From: Parachlamydiaceae bacterium
Lineage (GTDB): Bacteria; Chlamydiota; Chlamydiia; Chlamydiales; Parachlamydiaceae
NCBI GenBank assembly: GCA_013821265.1
Contig: JACDHD010000001.1
Span: 43,322-107,321 of the forward strand
Direction of reading: 5' to 3'
DNA length: 64,000 nucleotides
This document shows, piece after piece, positions 1 to 8,388 of the stretch. Positions within the stretch are counted from its first letter, which is position 1; each line of letters starts with the position of its first letter. The notes beneath the pieces are model-generated. The model saw only the letters and a list, made by a program, of their open reading frames with translations. It did no database searches and was not told where the DNA came from. The position numbers were made by a program, and so were the translations under genes.

Positions 1-474
1 ACGATCGTCGGTCAATTTCTGTTGAAAGACTTTACTGTGATAAAGATTATGTTGACTGCCATCGTAGTCGGCAGTATCGGAGTTTATTACATGCATGAGA
101 TGGGATTCATCGAAAAGCTGCCTATTAAAAATGCATTTATCCTTGCCAATATTGTTGGGGGGATAATATTTGGGATCGGGATGGCGATTTTGGGATTATG
201 TCCTGGAACTTGCGTAGGAGCTGTAGCAGAAGGTTCTGTTGATGGTCTGTTCGGCTTAGTCGGAATGGTATTAGGCGCAGCATTATTTGCTGAACTTTAT
301 GATTGGCTGTTCGTTATTTTCTTTGAACCAATCAATCTTGGCCCTATGACTTTATCCACTTTGACAGGCTGGTCGCCCTGGATTTTTATTACCGGGTTAA
401 CATTGGTTTCCATCATATTCTTCGCACTCATCGAACACTACGAAAGAAAACAAAAAAAAGAGCTTGAGTTATAA
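1..474 (+). CDS. YeeE/YedE-family membrane transporter, 5' end outside window
   Basis: This is a multi-pass inner membrane protein of the YeeE/YedE (DUF6691-like) family, which moves sulfur compounds such as thiosulfate. The frame is open to the first base of the window (residues TIVGQFL precede the TTG at 22), so the gene starts upstream and only about 157 residues are visible. The family hallmark is the glycine-rich loop GIGMAILGLCPGTCVGA near visible residues 58-74, between hydrophobic helices. The C-terminus is basic and cytoplasmic-looking (HYERKQKK). The next gene, 72 bp downstream on the same strand, is a persulfide dioxygenase/rhodanese, which supports a role in sulfide or thiosulfate handling. 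The substrate is inferred from the family and the neighbour. Confidence 0.8.
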   Translation, partial: TIVGQFLLKDFTVIKIMLTAIVVGSIGVYYMHEMGFIEKLPIKNAFILANIVGGIIFGIGMAILGLCPGTCVGAVAEGSVDGLFGLVGMVLGAALFAELYDWLFVIFFEPINLGPMTLSTLTGWSPWIFITGLTLVSIIFFALIEHYERKQKKELEL

Positions 475-546
475 ATTCACGGATCAAACATTCAACGAAC
501 ACCACTACAAAATAGCAAGTTTTTTTTAAAAAAAGGAAAACGAAAA

Positions 547-1980
547 ATGGCATTAGTATTTGAACAAATTTTGACCGAGGGAATAGCAGAGCTATCTTAC
601 CTAGTTGGAGATGATCAAGCAGGTGTTGCAGCAGTGTTTGATCCCAGGATAGATATTGATTGTTATCTGGAGCTTGCAAGAAAAAAAGGAGTTTCGATTA
701 CTCATATATTTGAAACTCACAATCATGCCGATTTAATTAGTGGGGCAAGAGAGCTTTGTCAACAATTGGGATCCGCTAAGATCTTTCTTAGCCATGCCGG
801 AAATACAGAATATGGATATGAGCATGAAGTCCTAAACGATGGGGATAGCTTTGAGTTTGGAGGGCTTTTGATTCATGCCAAACATACTCCAGGGCATACA
901 AGTGAGCATATGTCCTTTTTACTCATTGATAAGGGCCAAGCAAAAGGCAAAGAGGAGTGTCCATGGGGCGTGCTCACGGGCGATTCGCTGTTTGTTAATT
1001 CAGCAGGGCGACCCGATCTTGCAGGGTCATCTGAGACTCAAAAACTGGCTGAGCAACTTTTTGCAACACTTAACAATTTTTATAAAAAGCTCGACGATTC
1101 AGTAATCATTTATCCTTGTCACGGTAAGGGATCTCCATGTGGGGCTGATATTGGAGAAAGGCTTACGAGCACAATTGGCTATGAAAAAAAGTTTAATCCT
1201 TTCCTTCAATTCATCGAACAGAAACCCTTTGTAGATTTTGCAATAAAGACAGCGCCTCCTGAGCCTACTTACTACAAGCGAACTAAAGTAGAGAATGCAA
1301 AAGGGCCGCAGATTTTGGGACATCTTCCCATTATACCTGGATTACCTCCACAACTTTTTAAAGAAGCTATTTCGGAAAAAAATCAAGTTCTTATCGACAC
1401 ACGCTCGATGCTGGCCTTTGGTGGAGGTCACATTAGTGGTGCTCTCAATTTAGGGGCACAACCAGAAATGTCTGTATGGGCCGGCTGGCTGCTTGATAAA
1501 AACAAAAAAATTCTTCTTGTTCTGGACTCTGATGACACTCTTGAAAAAGTGATCAACATGTTTTGGAGAACAGGTTTTACGAATTTTGCAGGCTATTTGG
1601 TTGGGGGGATGAACAGTTGGAATAAAGCCGGATTTGAAATTGCTCAAATGGGGCAAATTAAAGTGCACGAGGTAGAAAAACTGGGGGAAAATATTCAAAT
1701 TATTGATGTCAGATCTCCTGATGAATGGAAGAAAGGGCATATTCCTCATGCAAAACATATTTTCTTACCTGAACTTGATATAAGAAAAAATGAGATTAAC
1801 CCATCTGTTCCTACGGTAACTTATTGTGCAACAGGCTACCGTGCAAGCTTGGCTGCTAGTATTCTGAAACAAGCAGGATTTAAAAATGTCATGAATCTTC
1901 CTGGTAGTTTTACAGCATGGAGAAATGCTCAGCTACCCATAGAAAAAGAAGAATCGGATAAAAAACAGGAACGAAAATGA
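547..1980 (+). CDS. Persulfide dioxygenase-like MBL hydrolase fused to two rhodanese domains
   Basis: A 477-residue fusion like CstB-type proteins, which oxidise persulfides (MBL part) and transfer sulfane sulfur (rhodanese part). The metallo-beta-lactamase domain covers about residues 1-240, with H58-N-H60-A-D62-L63, HTPGHTSEH from H116, and TGDSLF. The last His of the canonical HxHxDH motif is Leu63. In ETHE1-type enzymes that His is not an iron ligand, so activity is still plausible. Rhodanese 1 (about 265-370) has no active-site Cys and is probably structural. Rhodanese 2 (about 375-470) keeps the CATGYR loop with Cys427. An AAAGGAAAACGAAAA stretch precedes the ATG. It probably works with the upstream YeeE-type transporter in sulfide detoxification. 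Confidence 0.88.
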   Translation: MALVFEQILTEGIAELSYLVGDDQAGVAAVFDPRIDIDCYLELARKKGVSITHIFETHNHADLISGARELCQQLGSAKIFLSHAGNTEYGYEHEVLNDGDSFEFGGLLIHAKHTPGHTSEHMSFLLIDKGQAKGKEECPWGVLTGDSLFVNSAGRPDLAGSSETQKLAEQLFATLNNFYKKLDDSVIIYPCHGKGSPCGADIGERLTSTIGYEKKFNPFLQFIEQKPFVDFAIKTAPPEPTYYKRTKVENAKGPQILGHLPIIPGLPPQLFKEAISEKNQVLIDTRSMLAFGGGHISGALNLGAQPEMSVWAGWLLDKNKKILLVLDSDDTLEKVINMFWRTGFTNFAGYLVGGMNSWNKAGFEIAQMGQIKVHEVEKLGENIQIIDVRSPDEWKKGHIPHAKHIFLPELDIRKNEINPSVPTVTYCATGYRASLAASILKQAGFKNVMNLPGSFTAWRNAQLPIEKEESDKKQERK

Positions 1981-1999
1981 AATCGATGTTTACTGCTTT

Positions 2000-3136
2000 T
2001 CAATCAAAGCTGAGTGTCCTCTCATTTTGTTTCAAAAATTGCTCCAATCGATCTAAGACATCGATCATATTTTTCCTGCCCAATCCAATACGAAAAAAGT
2101 TTCCAGAAAGATCGAATACAGATCCTGGCATAATTAAGACTCCAGTCTTTTCAACGAGCTCTTCAGAAAATTTTTCAACAGAAACAGGGATCAACAATTT
2201 TAAAACTGCCATGGTTCCTCCTTGAGGAGGTATCCAAGATAACAAGTTTTGGTGTCGTTTCATGAATGCGTCTAGAACTTCGAAATTTCTAAGCAGAATC
2301 TGACGGTTTCTCTGCAATATCTTGTCTTTCGCTCTAAGAGCAATCAAAGCCAAAATCTCACTTGGAGCACTATTGCAAATGGAAGTGTACAATTTGTATG
2401 AGCTCACTTTCTGTAGTAAATCGCTATCTTGAGTGGCTATCCAACCAATTCTAAGGCCTGCAAGTCCAAATGCTTTTGTCATTACATTTAGTGTAATTCC
2501 TTTTTCATAGACATCTGCAACAGAGGGAAGTCGATCCTTTTCTTCTATTTCAAGATAACGGTACACCTCATCACAAAAGATATAGGTTCCATGCTTTCTA
2601 GCTAATTCAATGAGACCATCAAATACATGTTTGTCTAAGATAGCCCCTGTTGGGTTGTGGGGGTAGTTTATAACAAGCAACTTCGTATTCGGAAGAAAGA
2701 CTTTTTCTAGCTCTTCCAGTTCTAGTCGCCATTTGTTTCCAAAATCTAGCTGGACACTTGTGACATGAGCACCAAACGTTTCGGGTAGAGTTTTTAACGA
2801 TTGATAGCAAGGATCGATCACGATAACATGATCCCCAGGTTCTATAAGCGTTCGCATCACACAATAAATTCCCTCTTCAGCTCCTGCAAAAGTAATAATT
2901 TTTTCACTATCAATCTGAGAATAGAGGTTAGCTATCTCTTGACGTAACAGAGGAAGTCCAGGAGATTCGGTATATCCTAAACTTAAGGATTCCCAAAGTT
3001 GCTTAGATTCCGGATCCGCAAGCTCAATTAGTTCGCTGAGTTTCCAACTTTCTGCGTCTGAACAACACAACAAGTAGGGAGCGGTGAATTCATATTTTTT
3101 CCAAAATTCCTCTAATTTAAACGGAGGGATATTCAT
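2000..3136 (-). CDS. PLP-dependent aminotransferase, class I/II fold
   Basis: A 378-residue fold-type I PLP enzyme of normal family length. The cofactor signature is complete: NYPHNPTG near residues 157-164, FCDEVYR with Asp189 for the pyridine nitrogen, and MTKAFGLAGLRIGW with Schiff-base Lys221, followed by the phosphate-binding Arg. The amino-acid substrate cannot be read from the sequence. The start overlaps the stop of the upstream regulator by 4 bp (ATGA), so the two are translationally coupled and the regulator probably controls this enzyme. YheO/DauR-type regulators elsewhere control amino-acid catabolism, including D-arginine use, which makes amino-acid breakdown the likely pathway. 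The 3' end faces the sulfur genes (convergent, 19 bp gap). Confidence 0.85.
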   Translation of the reverse strand: MNIPPFKLEEFWKKYEFTAPYLLCCSDAESWKLSELIELADPESKQLWESLSLGYTESPGLPLLRQEIANLYSQIDSEKIITFAGAEEGIYCVMRTLIEPGDHVIVIDPCYQSLKTLPETFGAHVTSVQLDFGNKWRLELEELEKVFLPNTKLLVINYPHNPTGAILDKHVFDGLIELARKHGTYIFCDEVYRYLEIEEKDRLPSVADVYEKGITLNVMTKAFGLAGLRIGWIATQDSDLLQKVSSYKLYTSICNSAPSEILALIALRAKDKILQRNRQILLRNFEVLDAFMKRHQNLLSWIPPQGGTMAVLKLLIPVSVEKFSEELVEKTGVLIMPGSVFDLSGNFFRIGLGRKNMIDVLDRLEQFLKQNERTLSFD

Positions 3137-3735
3137 GTATGGATCTCCTTAAGATATTTATAAACTGTAGCTCTTGAAATTTGCAGGACTTCTGCAACAT
3201 AAGAAGCAGCATTTTTTGTATCAAAAGCCCCCTCTTGATAAAGAGCTAAAAGAAGCTTCTTTTTTTCAACTTTATCAAGAGATTCTGAACGGAGTGCGTG
3301 CTGTTTAAGATATGAAGACACATAGCTGTTTATTTTCTCTCTCCAGTCGTTCTTGAAAAGGAAGTCAGGCATATCTGTTGTTGGCTTAATTAAATCAAGA
3401 ATGAAGTGATGCATTTCTTCCCATTTTGAAATGTCTAGATTGATGCATAATAAACCGATCGCTTTTCCATTTTGATTTCGCAAAATAGCTGTTACCGATT
3501 TCATTTTTTTCCCATTCCAGTTGGTTTTAAAATAGGGAGGAAATACGTCATGAATAACTGAGAGTTGATCCATCTCATCCAATAATGACTCATCCCCAAC
3601 GGATCTCTTAGAAAAGTTATTAAAAATGGCTTCAACACGACCTGTTTTTAGATCATGCAGCACGACTTCGGCATGCGGAAAAAGCAATAAACTAATCGCT
3701 TCTGCAACTGGCTTAAAATGCGATAACTCACCCAT
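3133..3735 (-). CDS. YheO/DauR-type PAS plus HTH transcriptional regulator
   Basis: A 200-residue regulator with an N-terminal YheO-like PAS domain (about residues 5-115, opening FKPVAEAISLLLFPHAEVVLHDL) and a C-terminal helix-turn-helix (about 150-200). The recognition part, AEVLQISRATVYKYLKEI, is typical of the HTH_22 family. Length matches the family. The PAS domain probably senses a small ligand in the cytoplasm. It is coupled by a 4-bp overlap to the downstream aminotransferase. The perfect inverted repeat 23 bp upstream of its start is a good candidate for autoregulation. No specific ligand can be named. Confidence 0.82.
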   Translation of the reverse strand: MGELSHFKPVAEAISLLLFPHAEVVLHDLKTGRVEAIFNNFSKRSVGDESLLDEMDQLSVIHDVFPPYFKTNWNGKKMKSVTAILRNQNGKAIGLLCINLDISKWEEMHHFILDLIKPTTDMPDFLFKNDWREKINSYVSSYLKQHALRSESLDKVEKKKLLLALYQEGAFDTKNAASYVAEVLQISRATVYKYLKEIHT

Positions 3736-3757
3736 TTACGACCTCGTATGATTTATG

Positions 3758-3779
3758 AAATAGACAATATAGTCTATTT
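3758..3779. promoter_or_regulatory. Inverted-repeat operator candidate upstream of the YheO-type regulator
   Basis: A perfect 8-bp inverted repeat, AAATAGAC and GTCTATTT, separated by AATATA. It lies 23 bp upstream of the regulator start. Another GTCTA half-site follows about 15 bp further on. Position and symmetry fit autoregulation by a dimeric HTH protein. That function is inferred. Confidence 0.5.
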
Positions 3780-3842
3780 AGGACTTATCTGTCTACGTCT
3801 TTTTTTTGTCCTCAATTTCGTGGAATGGGAGATCCATACTTT

Positions 3843-4126
3843 TTTTTTCAGGGCGGGAGAGTCTGTAAAAATTTATCGAACGAGCAACAAATTTACGAAA
3901 AATGACAGGCTATGCAGATGATGACGCTACGACCAAGAATAAGATGCATAGAATGACATTTCGTAGTCATTTGATGCTCTATTTGGGAATTTTTCACAGC
4001 CTCGGACGACGTGCTTTCAGGCCGAGGACGGCCTAGTTATTCAGAGAAAACGTCGTTCTTCCATTTGAGGTATATGAAAAGCTGTTCTTCGAAAACCTTA
4101 CTATACCCTTTGGCAGGGGTAACCCC
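3843..4126. repeat. Intergenic repeat cluster downstream of the 1224-residue gene
   Basis: This gap holds no credible gene. It contains a degenerate CAGGGCGGGA half-hairpin near 3850, a GGCCGAGGACGGCC hairpin at about 4019-4034, and then (4042-4126) the element found elsewhere in the window: GTTCTTCxATTTGAGGT, CTGTTCTTCGAAAACC and CCCTTTGGCAGGGG. The adjoining GGGGACTAAGGGG, read on the minus strand, carries the stop codon of the 4127-7801 gene. A terminator role is plausible. Confidence 0.6.
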
Positions 4127-7100
4127 TTAGTCCCCTTCAAAAAAAACATGATGCTGAACTAAAGCATTAATCATTGAGTAACTTCCTACCAAATGCTGGA
4201 TAAAGCGCTCTTGATATTTTGCATAAGCCAATTCAAGATCTTTCTTAGTAGACGATGAGGATGCTAATATCCCCTTTGCATCATGCGGGCTAAATGACCC
4301 TTTTAATATTTCTTTGAACATTTGATAAAATTCTTCTGACTCTGGTAGTGCACAAGAGCTCGCATAAAATGGATATTCGAACAGTTTGCCTACATCGTGC
4401 ATATGCACGTATTGAGACGTCTTCTCGTTTAACGGCTCAGCTAATCCAAAAGATTCGCAATAGGTTGCAAGAGAGTGAACGCTATCTCCCATCACGCGAA
4501 CCATATTTGTCTCCCCTGCATTTAGACCACAGCATAATCCAAGATGTTCAACTGCACATTGCACAGATGAAAAGAGGATCATTGCCGACACAGCGAGATC
4601 TCTTTGATTGGGAAATTCCATAACACATGCTGGAACAAATTTTAATGTAGAAAGATGTTTCAGCAAACGGATTAAAGTTTCTCGATTTTCTCGTGGAAGT
4701 GCCCCCTTCAAAATTTTTTGCAGCCCTTCTATAGTGGATTGCAACTCTTTTTCAGCTTGTAACAACCGATGTATCTGATCAGCACTTAAACTTCCCGTTT
4801 CAGCTGCTCGTTTTCCAAATGTTTCCCCTAACGCGAGAAGCTCCTTGCGCAACGCATCATCATAAGAACCTGCTGGTAACGCTTCACACGATACGTCTGC
4901 GAGATCCTGCATTAGTTCTGGCCACAGCTTGAATAACATCAGTTCCCGCTGAGGGTTGTTTTGTTGGCGCGGATAACGGTATTCTAATGTTTCTTGAGGA
5001 ACTTGCAGTGCTAACTGATGCCCCTTTGAACTGCGGCTATTCATTGATCGCATAAAGGGAATCGAATGCTTCAGAAACTTTGTCTTGTCGGATAACAGCG
5101 CAGGATTTCGCTCAAGCAGCTCATGCGTTGCTTTCTGTTCTGCTGCATTAGACGCTTGTAAACTTCCGAATGCAACTAGAATGCTGGCAACTGGATGTAA
5201 CGTTCCATCTGCATTGTAAGGCTGTTTTAGTCTCTGCATCATGTCCGTTACTCGATCCACTAACTTAAGTGCAAACAAGTAGTCATCCTGGGCATACTGA
5301 TGACGTTGCCGTCCTCTAGTGCCTAACCGTTCGACGAGCGCCACTTCATCACCCATGTCCCAACATTTCATCACGATAAGCTGAATTTTCGATACAGGTG
5401 TAAAGTGAACGACTCCAGTACTAAAAGTAGGCAGCATGGATGGCATCGCCACATGAACAGTTCGTGTGCTCAATGAAGAGGATTCTTTTTTCGGAAGAGC
5501 TTTCCCTTTAGATTTTGCCTTTTTCTTCTTTCCTGCCGCCTCTTCTTTTCGTTCAGCTGCACCACTATCTACCGCATCCAAAAAGGCATCGTCTAAGACA
5601 ACTTTTTGAGTTAGTAAACCGCCTGTTTCTAGGTCAATGGTGTCGCGCCAATCGCCAACAAGGGCGTATACGATATCCTGCAGCATTGTAAATAAAGGTC
5701 CATAAACCATGGCCATAGCAGCTTGCAGGCCAATAACTCCATTAGAAGAGTCTACTAATCGTTCGAAAAATTCAAAATTCTTTTCCCTGAAGGACTTTGC
5801 ATGCCTTTCTCCATATTTTTGACACAGCCAATGCTGTCTTTGTACAGCAGTGTTCTGCTTAAAGGCTTCAAATTCTTCTGCCTTTGCTCCCTTTTCAATT
5901 TCTATTGCTCCTGCTTCGCGGAAAGCTTGCACAAGCTCAGTCAGAAATTGAGAATCATCCAATTTCGAGTCTTTTTTCGATTTAGCAGTTTTGTCCAACA
6001 TGTGGTTTAAGGTAGCACAGATAAATCGTGTTTCTCCATTTTCAGCTAAATCTGTCGCTTGCGGATAAACTCGTCCAGCTGGCGCTCCAGTTGTTTGAAG
6101 CATTCTCCCTGCTTCCATTATCTTTTTCAATGATTCAAGGAGACTCTTATCAAGACACTTTATCCACCCCTCCTGCATCACTAAAGGGATGCCAGCTACT
6201 TGTAGAATTGCCTGATAATCTGATAGTTTTTTTAACAAGGACTCTTTTTCGTTTGTTGAACTCTTCAGTTCTAAATGAGCGATAAAAAGAGATAATATAT
6301 TTGAAATTACTTGATCACGTTCTACCTTTGAAGGGAATGCTTGCTTTGAGGATTCTTCAAACACTTTAGCTATATTGTTTAAGATATCTCCACGAGCTTG
6401 TTGTATTGCCTGAAAGCATGTTTGAAAAGGGGTTTCCGCTGATGTAGGAACCGGTATCCCCGCCACAAAAGAAAACCAACTTACTGTTCCTAATAGCTGA
6501 TTTTTAAAAGTAGAGAGGTTTTGAGAGGCAAGGCGTTTTAACTGCGTTCCTGAACTTAACATATCTTTCAACTGTGCAAACTGCAGTAAGGGGTCTTTGG
6601 AAGTTCGTAACTCTGGGATTAATTTTTGAATTTCTTCAAGTTTCCCTATGAGAATATCCAGGGGTTTTGAAATCATCTGTGTGACGTGTGTTAGTCGTTG
6701 CTCCAGATCAACAGAGAATTCCAGATCTTTGCCGGATTGGATTATTTTCTGCCCGTCCAAATCAAGCACCCTTCCCGTTGAAGATTTATGCTGTTTATTT
6801 TGCGCGTTAACCTTCTTAAGGTCTGCTAATAAATTATTAAGAGGACGCTTATTCGCCCTACAAATCGCAGGCATGGAACTAGCTAGCACTTCGATCAGTC
6901 CATTCACAAATACAATAGCAAAGCGACGATCAATTTGAGAAGAGCTTTGAATAGGCTTTTGGTAACATGCATGATCACACAATTGTGCGAGTTCTTCTAT
7001 TCCTAATAATAATTTTTCGTATTTTTCAACTGTAGTCTCTTTCACACCACGCCCTTTGGCCAAATCCAAATAGAGAGTGGATAAAAATTTTAATATCTCA

Positions 7101-7801
7101 GCTTTATCTTCATGTTTAACTAAGGAAGAATCCATCCAAGTTTTATCTGTAAGAAATTTTGCGAGCATCCCAGCAATTGTAAATGTAGTCTCTTCTTCAG
7201 AAGATGCACCTTTTTTTGCAGTTTTGCTTTTTTTGGTCTGATTGATTTTTACAAAAAGAGCATAATAAGCAAGATCCACCCATTGGCCTAGTGTCAGGAA
7301 AGAAAACTCTCTTTGAAAATCGCATGTTTCTGAAATCGCACATCGCATTGGAAGTGCATCCTTTGAAACGTTGAAAAGTTCTATTAGAAGAGGAATATTT
7401 GCTGCAACGATCTTATTTTGATCCTCTTCCTTTAGAGTTTGTGTAGATGGCGCTTGAGCCACTTTTACTTTTGCTTTTCTTGATCGAGGTTTACGTTTTG
7501 GTTCCCCTGCTGCTAACGCCTTGCGATCACCCTTTTCATCTTCAGATACTTGTAGAACTGAAGATGCAGAAGACATTCTAAGTTGTTCTACGGATCCTGC
7601 GGATCTTGCGGAGCTTCGTCCTCCTAATGATAAGCTCTCTGCTAACGCCAAAGGTTCAGCTTCTGAAAGAATAGAGGTTGCAACAGTCTCTATAACGGTT
7701 TGAGAAGTGGAATCTTCATTGAATTGAGATAGATCTACAATGATTTCAGCATTTGCTTTACGTTCACTTTGAGAAACGCTTCCTGTTTGATGTGACGACA
7801 T
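4127..7801 (-). CDS. Very large protein of unknown function, possible secreted effector
   Basis: No family recognised. The protein has 1224 residues, no signal peptide and no obvious transmembrane helix. Residues 1-130 are Ser/Ala/Glu-rich and look disordered, with a basic cluster PKRKPRSRKAKVKV at 101-114 that would serve as a nuclear localisation signal in a eukaryote. The rest looks mostly alpha-helical, with a second lysine-rich insertion near residues 750-775 (KEEAAGKKKKAKSKGKALPKK region). A conspicuous C-terminal MHDVGKLFEYPF segment is reminiscent of, but not enough to call, an HD-type helix. The start is supported by GGAG about 7 nt upstream. A long disordered N-terminus plus basic patches fits a type III/IV effector in an amoeba symbiont, but that is inference. 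Confidence 0.75.
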   Translation of the reverse strand: MSSHQTGSVSQSERKANAEIIVDLSQFNEDSTSQTVIETVATSILSEAEPLALAESLSLGGRSSARSAGSVEQLRMSSASSVLQVSEDEKGDRKALAAGEPKRKPRSRKAKVKVAQAPSTQTLKEEDQNKIVAANIPLLIELFNVSKDALPMRCAISETCDFQREFSFLTLGQWVDLAYYALFVKINQTKKSKTAKKGASSEEETTFTIAGMLAKFLTDKTWMDSSLVKHEDKAEILKFLSTLYLDLAKGRGVKETTVEKYEKLLLGIEELAQLCDHACYQKPIQSSSQIDRRFAIVFVNGLIEVLASSMPAICRANKRPLNNLLADLKKVNAQNKQHKSSTGRVLDLDGQKIIQSGKDLEFSVDLEQRLTHVTQMISKPLDILIGKLEEIQKLIPELRTSKDPLLQFAQLKDMLSSGTQLKRLASQNLSTFKNQLLGTVSWFSFVAGIPVPTSAETPFQTCFQAIQQARGDILNNIAKVFEESSKQAFPSKVERDQVISNILSLFIAHLELKSSTNEKESLLKKLSDYQAILQVAGIPLVMQEGWIKCLDKSLLESLKKIMEAGRMLQTTGAPAGRVYPQATDLAENGETRFICATLNHMLDKTAKSKKDSKLDDSQFLTELVQAFREAGAIEIEKGAKAEEFEAFKQNTAVQRQHWLCQKYGERHAKSFREKNFEFFERLVDSSNGVIGLQAAMAMVYGPLFTMLQDIVYALVGDWRDTIDLETGGLLTQKVVLDDAFLDAVDSGAAERKEEAAGKKKKAKSKGKALPKKESSSLSTRTVHVAMPSMLPTFSTGVVHFTPVSKIQLIVMKCWDMGDEVALVERLGTRGRQRHQYAQDDYLFALKLVDRVTDMMQRLKQPYNADGTLHPVASILVAFGSLQASNAAEQKATHELLERNPALLSDKTKFLKHSIPFMRSMNSRSSKGHQLALQVPQETLEYRYPRQQNNPQRELMLFKLWPELMQDLADVSCEALPAGSYDDALRKELLALGETFGKRAAETGSLSADQIHRLLQAEKELQSTIEGLQKILKGALPRENRETLIRLLKHLSTLKFVPACVMEFPNQRDLAVSAMILFSSVQCAVEHLGLCCGLNAGETNMVRVMGDSVHSLATYCESFGLAEPLNEKTSQYVHMHDVGKLFEYPFYASSCALPESEEFYQMFKEILKGSFSPHDAKGILASSSSTKKDLELAYAKYQERFIQHLVGSYSMINALVQHHVFFEGD

Positions 7802-7972
7802 TTAATATCTCCAAAACCTGTTTGTTATTAATTAGATTAAATTTATAACAAATTTACTAAAAAAAATCAATAATAATACGCTGAAACGATGATATGAGAA
7901 AAGAGAACAAAAATGTATATTTCTGTTGGTAACCTAAGCGAGGGAACCCATGGGAACACCCCTCTAAAAAAA
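7802..7972. other. Short gap between divergent genes
   Basis: AT-rich spacer between the minus-strand 1224-residue gene and the toxin-antitoxin locus. It contains a palindromic CCCATGGG, and a weak open frame begins at 7913 and runs into the toxin reading frame. No convincing separate gene is visible. Confidence 0.4.
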
Positions 7973-7987
7973 TGTAACTTTGTTACA
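7973..7987. promoter_or_regulatory. Palindrome abutting the toxin start codon
   Basis: TGTAAC-TTT-GTTACA is a perfect 6-bp inverted repeat that ends at the base before the ATG at 7988. Toxin-antitoxin operons are usually autorepressed at such palindromes by the HTH antitoxin. The assignment is inferred from position. Confidence 0.45.
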
Positions 7988-8384
7988 ATGAAGAATAAGA
8001 ACGATAACCTGTTTAGATTTAACGAAATGAAAGACAGAGCGAAACGACCTACTCAATTGGATGAGCTTTTTCCAAAGATCCATGACTGCCTCGATAAAGG
8101 ACTTTATCGACAAAGACTGCCTCGATAAAGGACTTTATCGACAAAGCAAGCATGCGATAGAAAGAGAAAGAGAAAGAGAAAGAAACATTGACTTGCCTGA
8201 CGTCTTATACGTTTTAAGGAATGGATATCATGAAAAGCAAAAGACTACCTTTGATGAGGTATTTGAAACATGGAAGTATGCTGTTAGGGGTAAAACAATT
8301 GATGAAAGCGACATTCGTATCATCATTGCCTTTGACGATACTGGAATGATGATCATCACTGTGATGCATGTGGTAAAGGGATAA
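7988..8384 (+). pseudogene. DUF4258 toxin-like gene, frameshifted by a 31-bp duplication
   Basis: The DUF4258 core is clear in one frame (NIDLPDVLYVLRNGYHEKQK, then FETWKYAVRGKTIDESDIRI, then AFDDTGMMIITV). The natural N-terminus MKNKNDNL...PTQLDELFPKIHDCLDKGLYRQ lies in another frame and stops at 8128. A 31-bp tandem duplication at 8084-8145 causes the shift; removing one copy rejoins LDELFPKIHDCLDKGLYRQSKHAIERE... in one frame. An internal ATG at 8061 could still give a 107-residue protein that keeps the core. The family is known as RelE/HigB-like small proteins paired with HTH antitoxins, and such an antitoxin follows 4 bp downstream. The gene is either broken or in an off state. Confidence 0.75.
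8084..8145 (+). repeat. 31-bp exact tandem duplication inside the toxin gene
   Basis: Two identical 31-bp copies lie head to tail (8084-8114 and 8115-8145), each beginning GACTGCCTCGATAAAGG. Within each copy CGATAAAG and CTTTATCG form a small palindrome. Since 31 is not a multiple of three, the duplication shifts the frame. Confidence 0.95.
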
Positions 8385-8388
8385 TACA

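Noticed and set aside
1..17. GATCGTCGGTCAATTT resembling the TetR operator at 23765
   Set aside because: It lies inside a coding region and lacks the left half-site; chance similarity.
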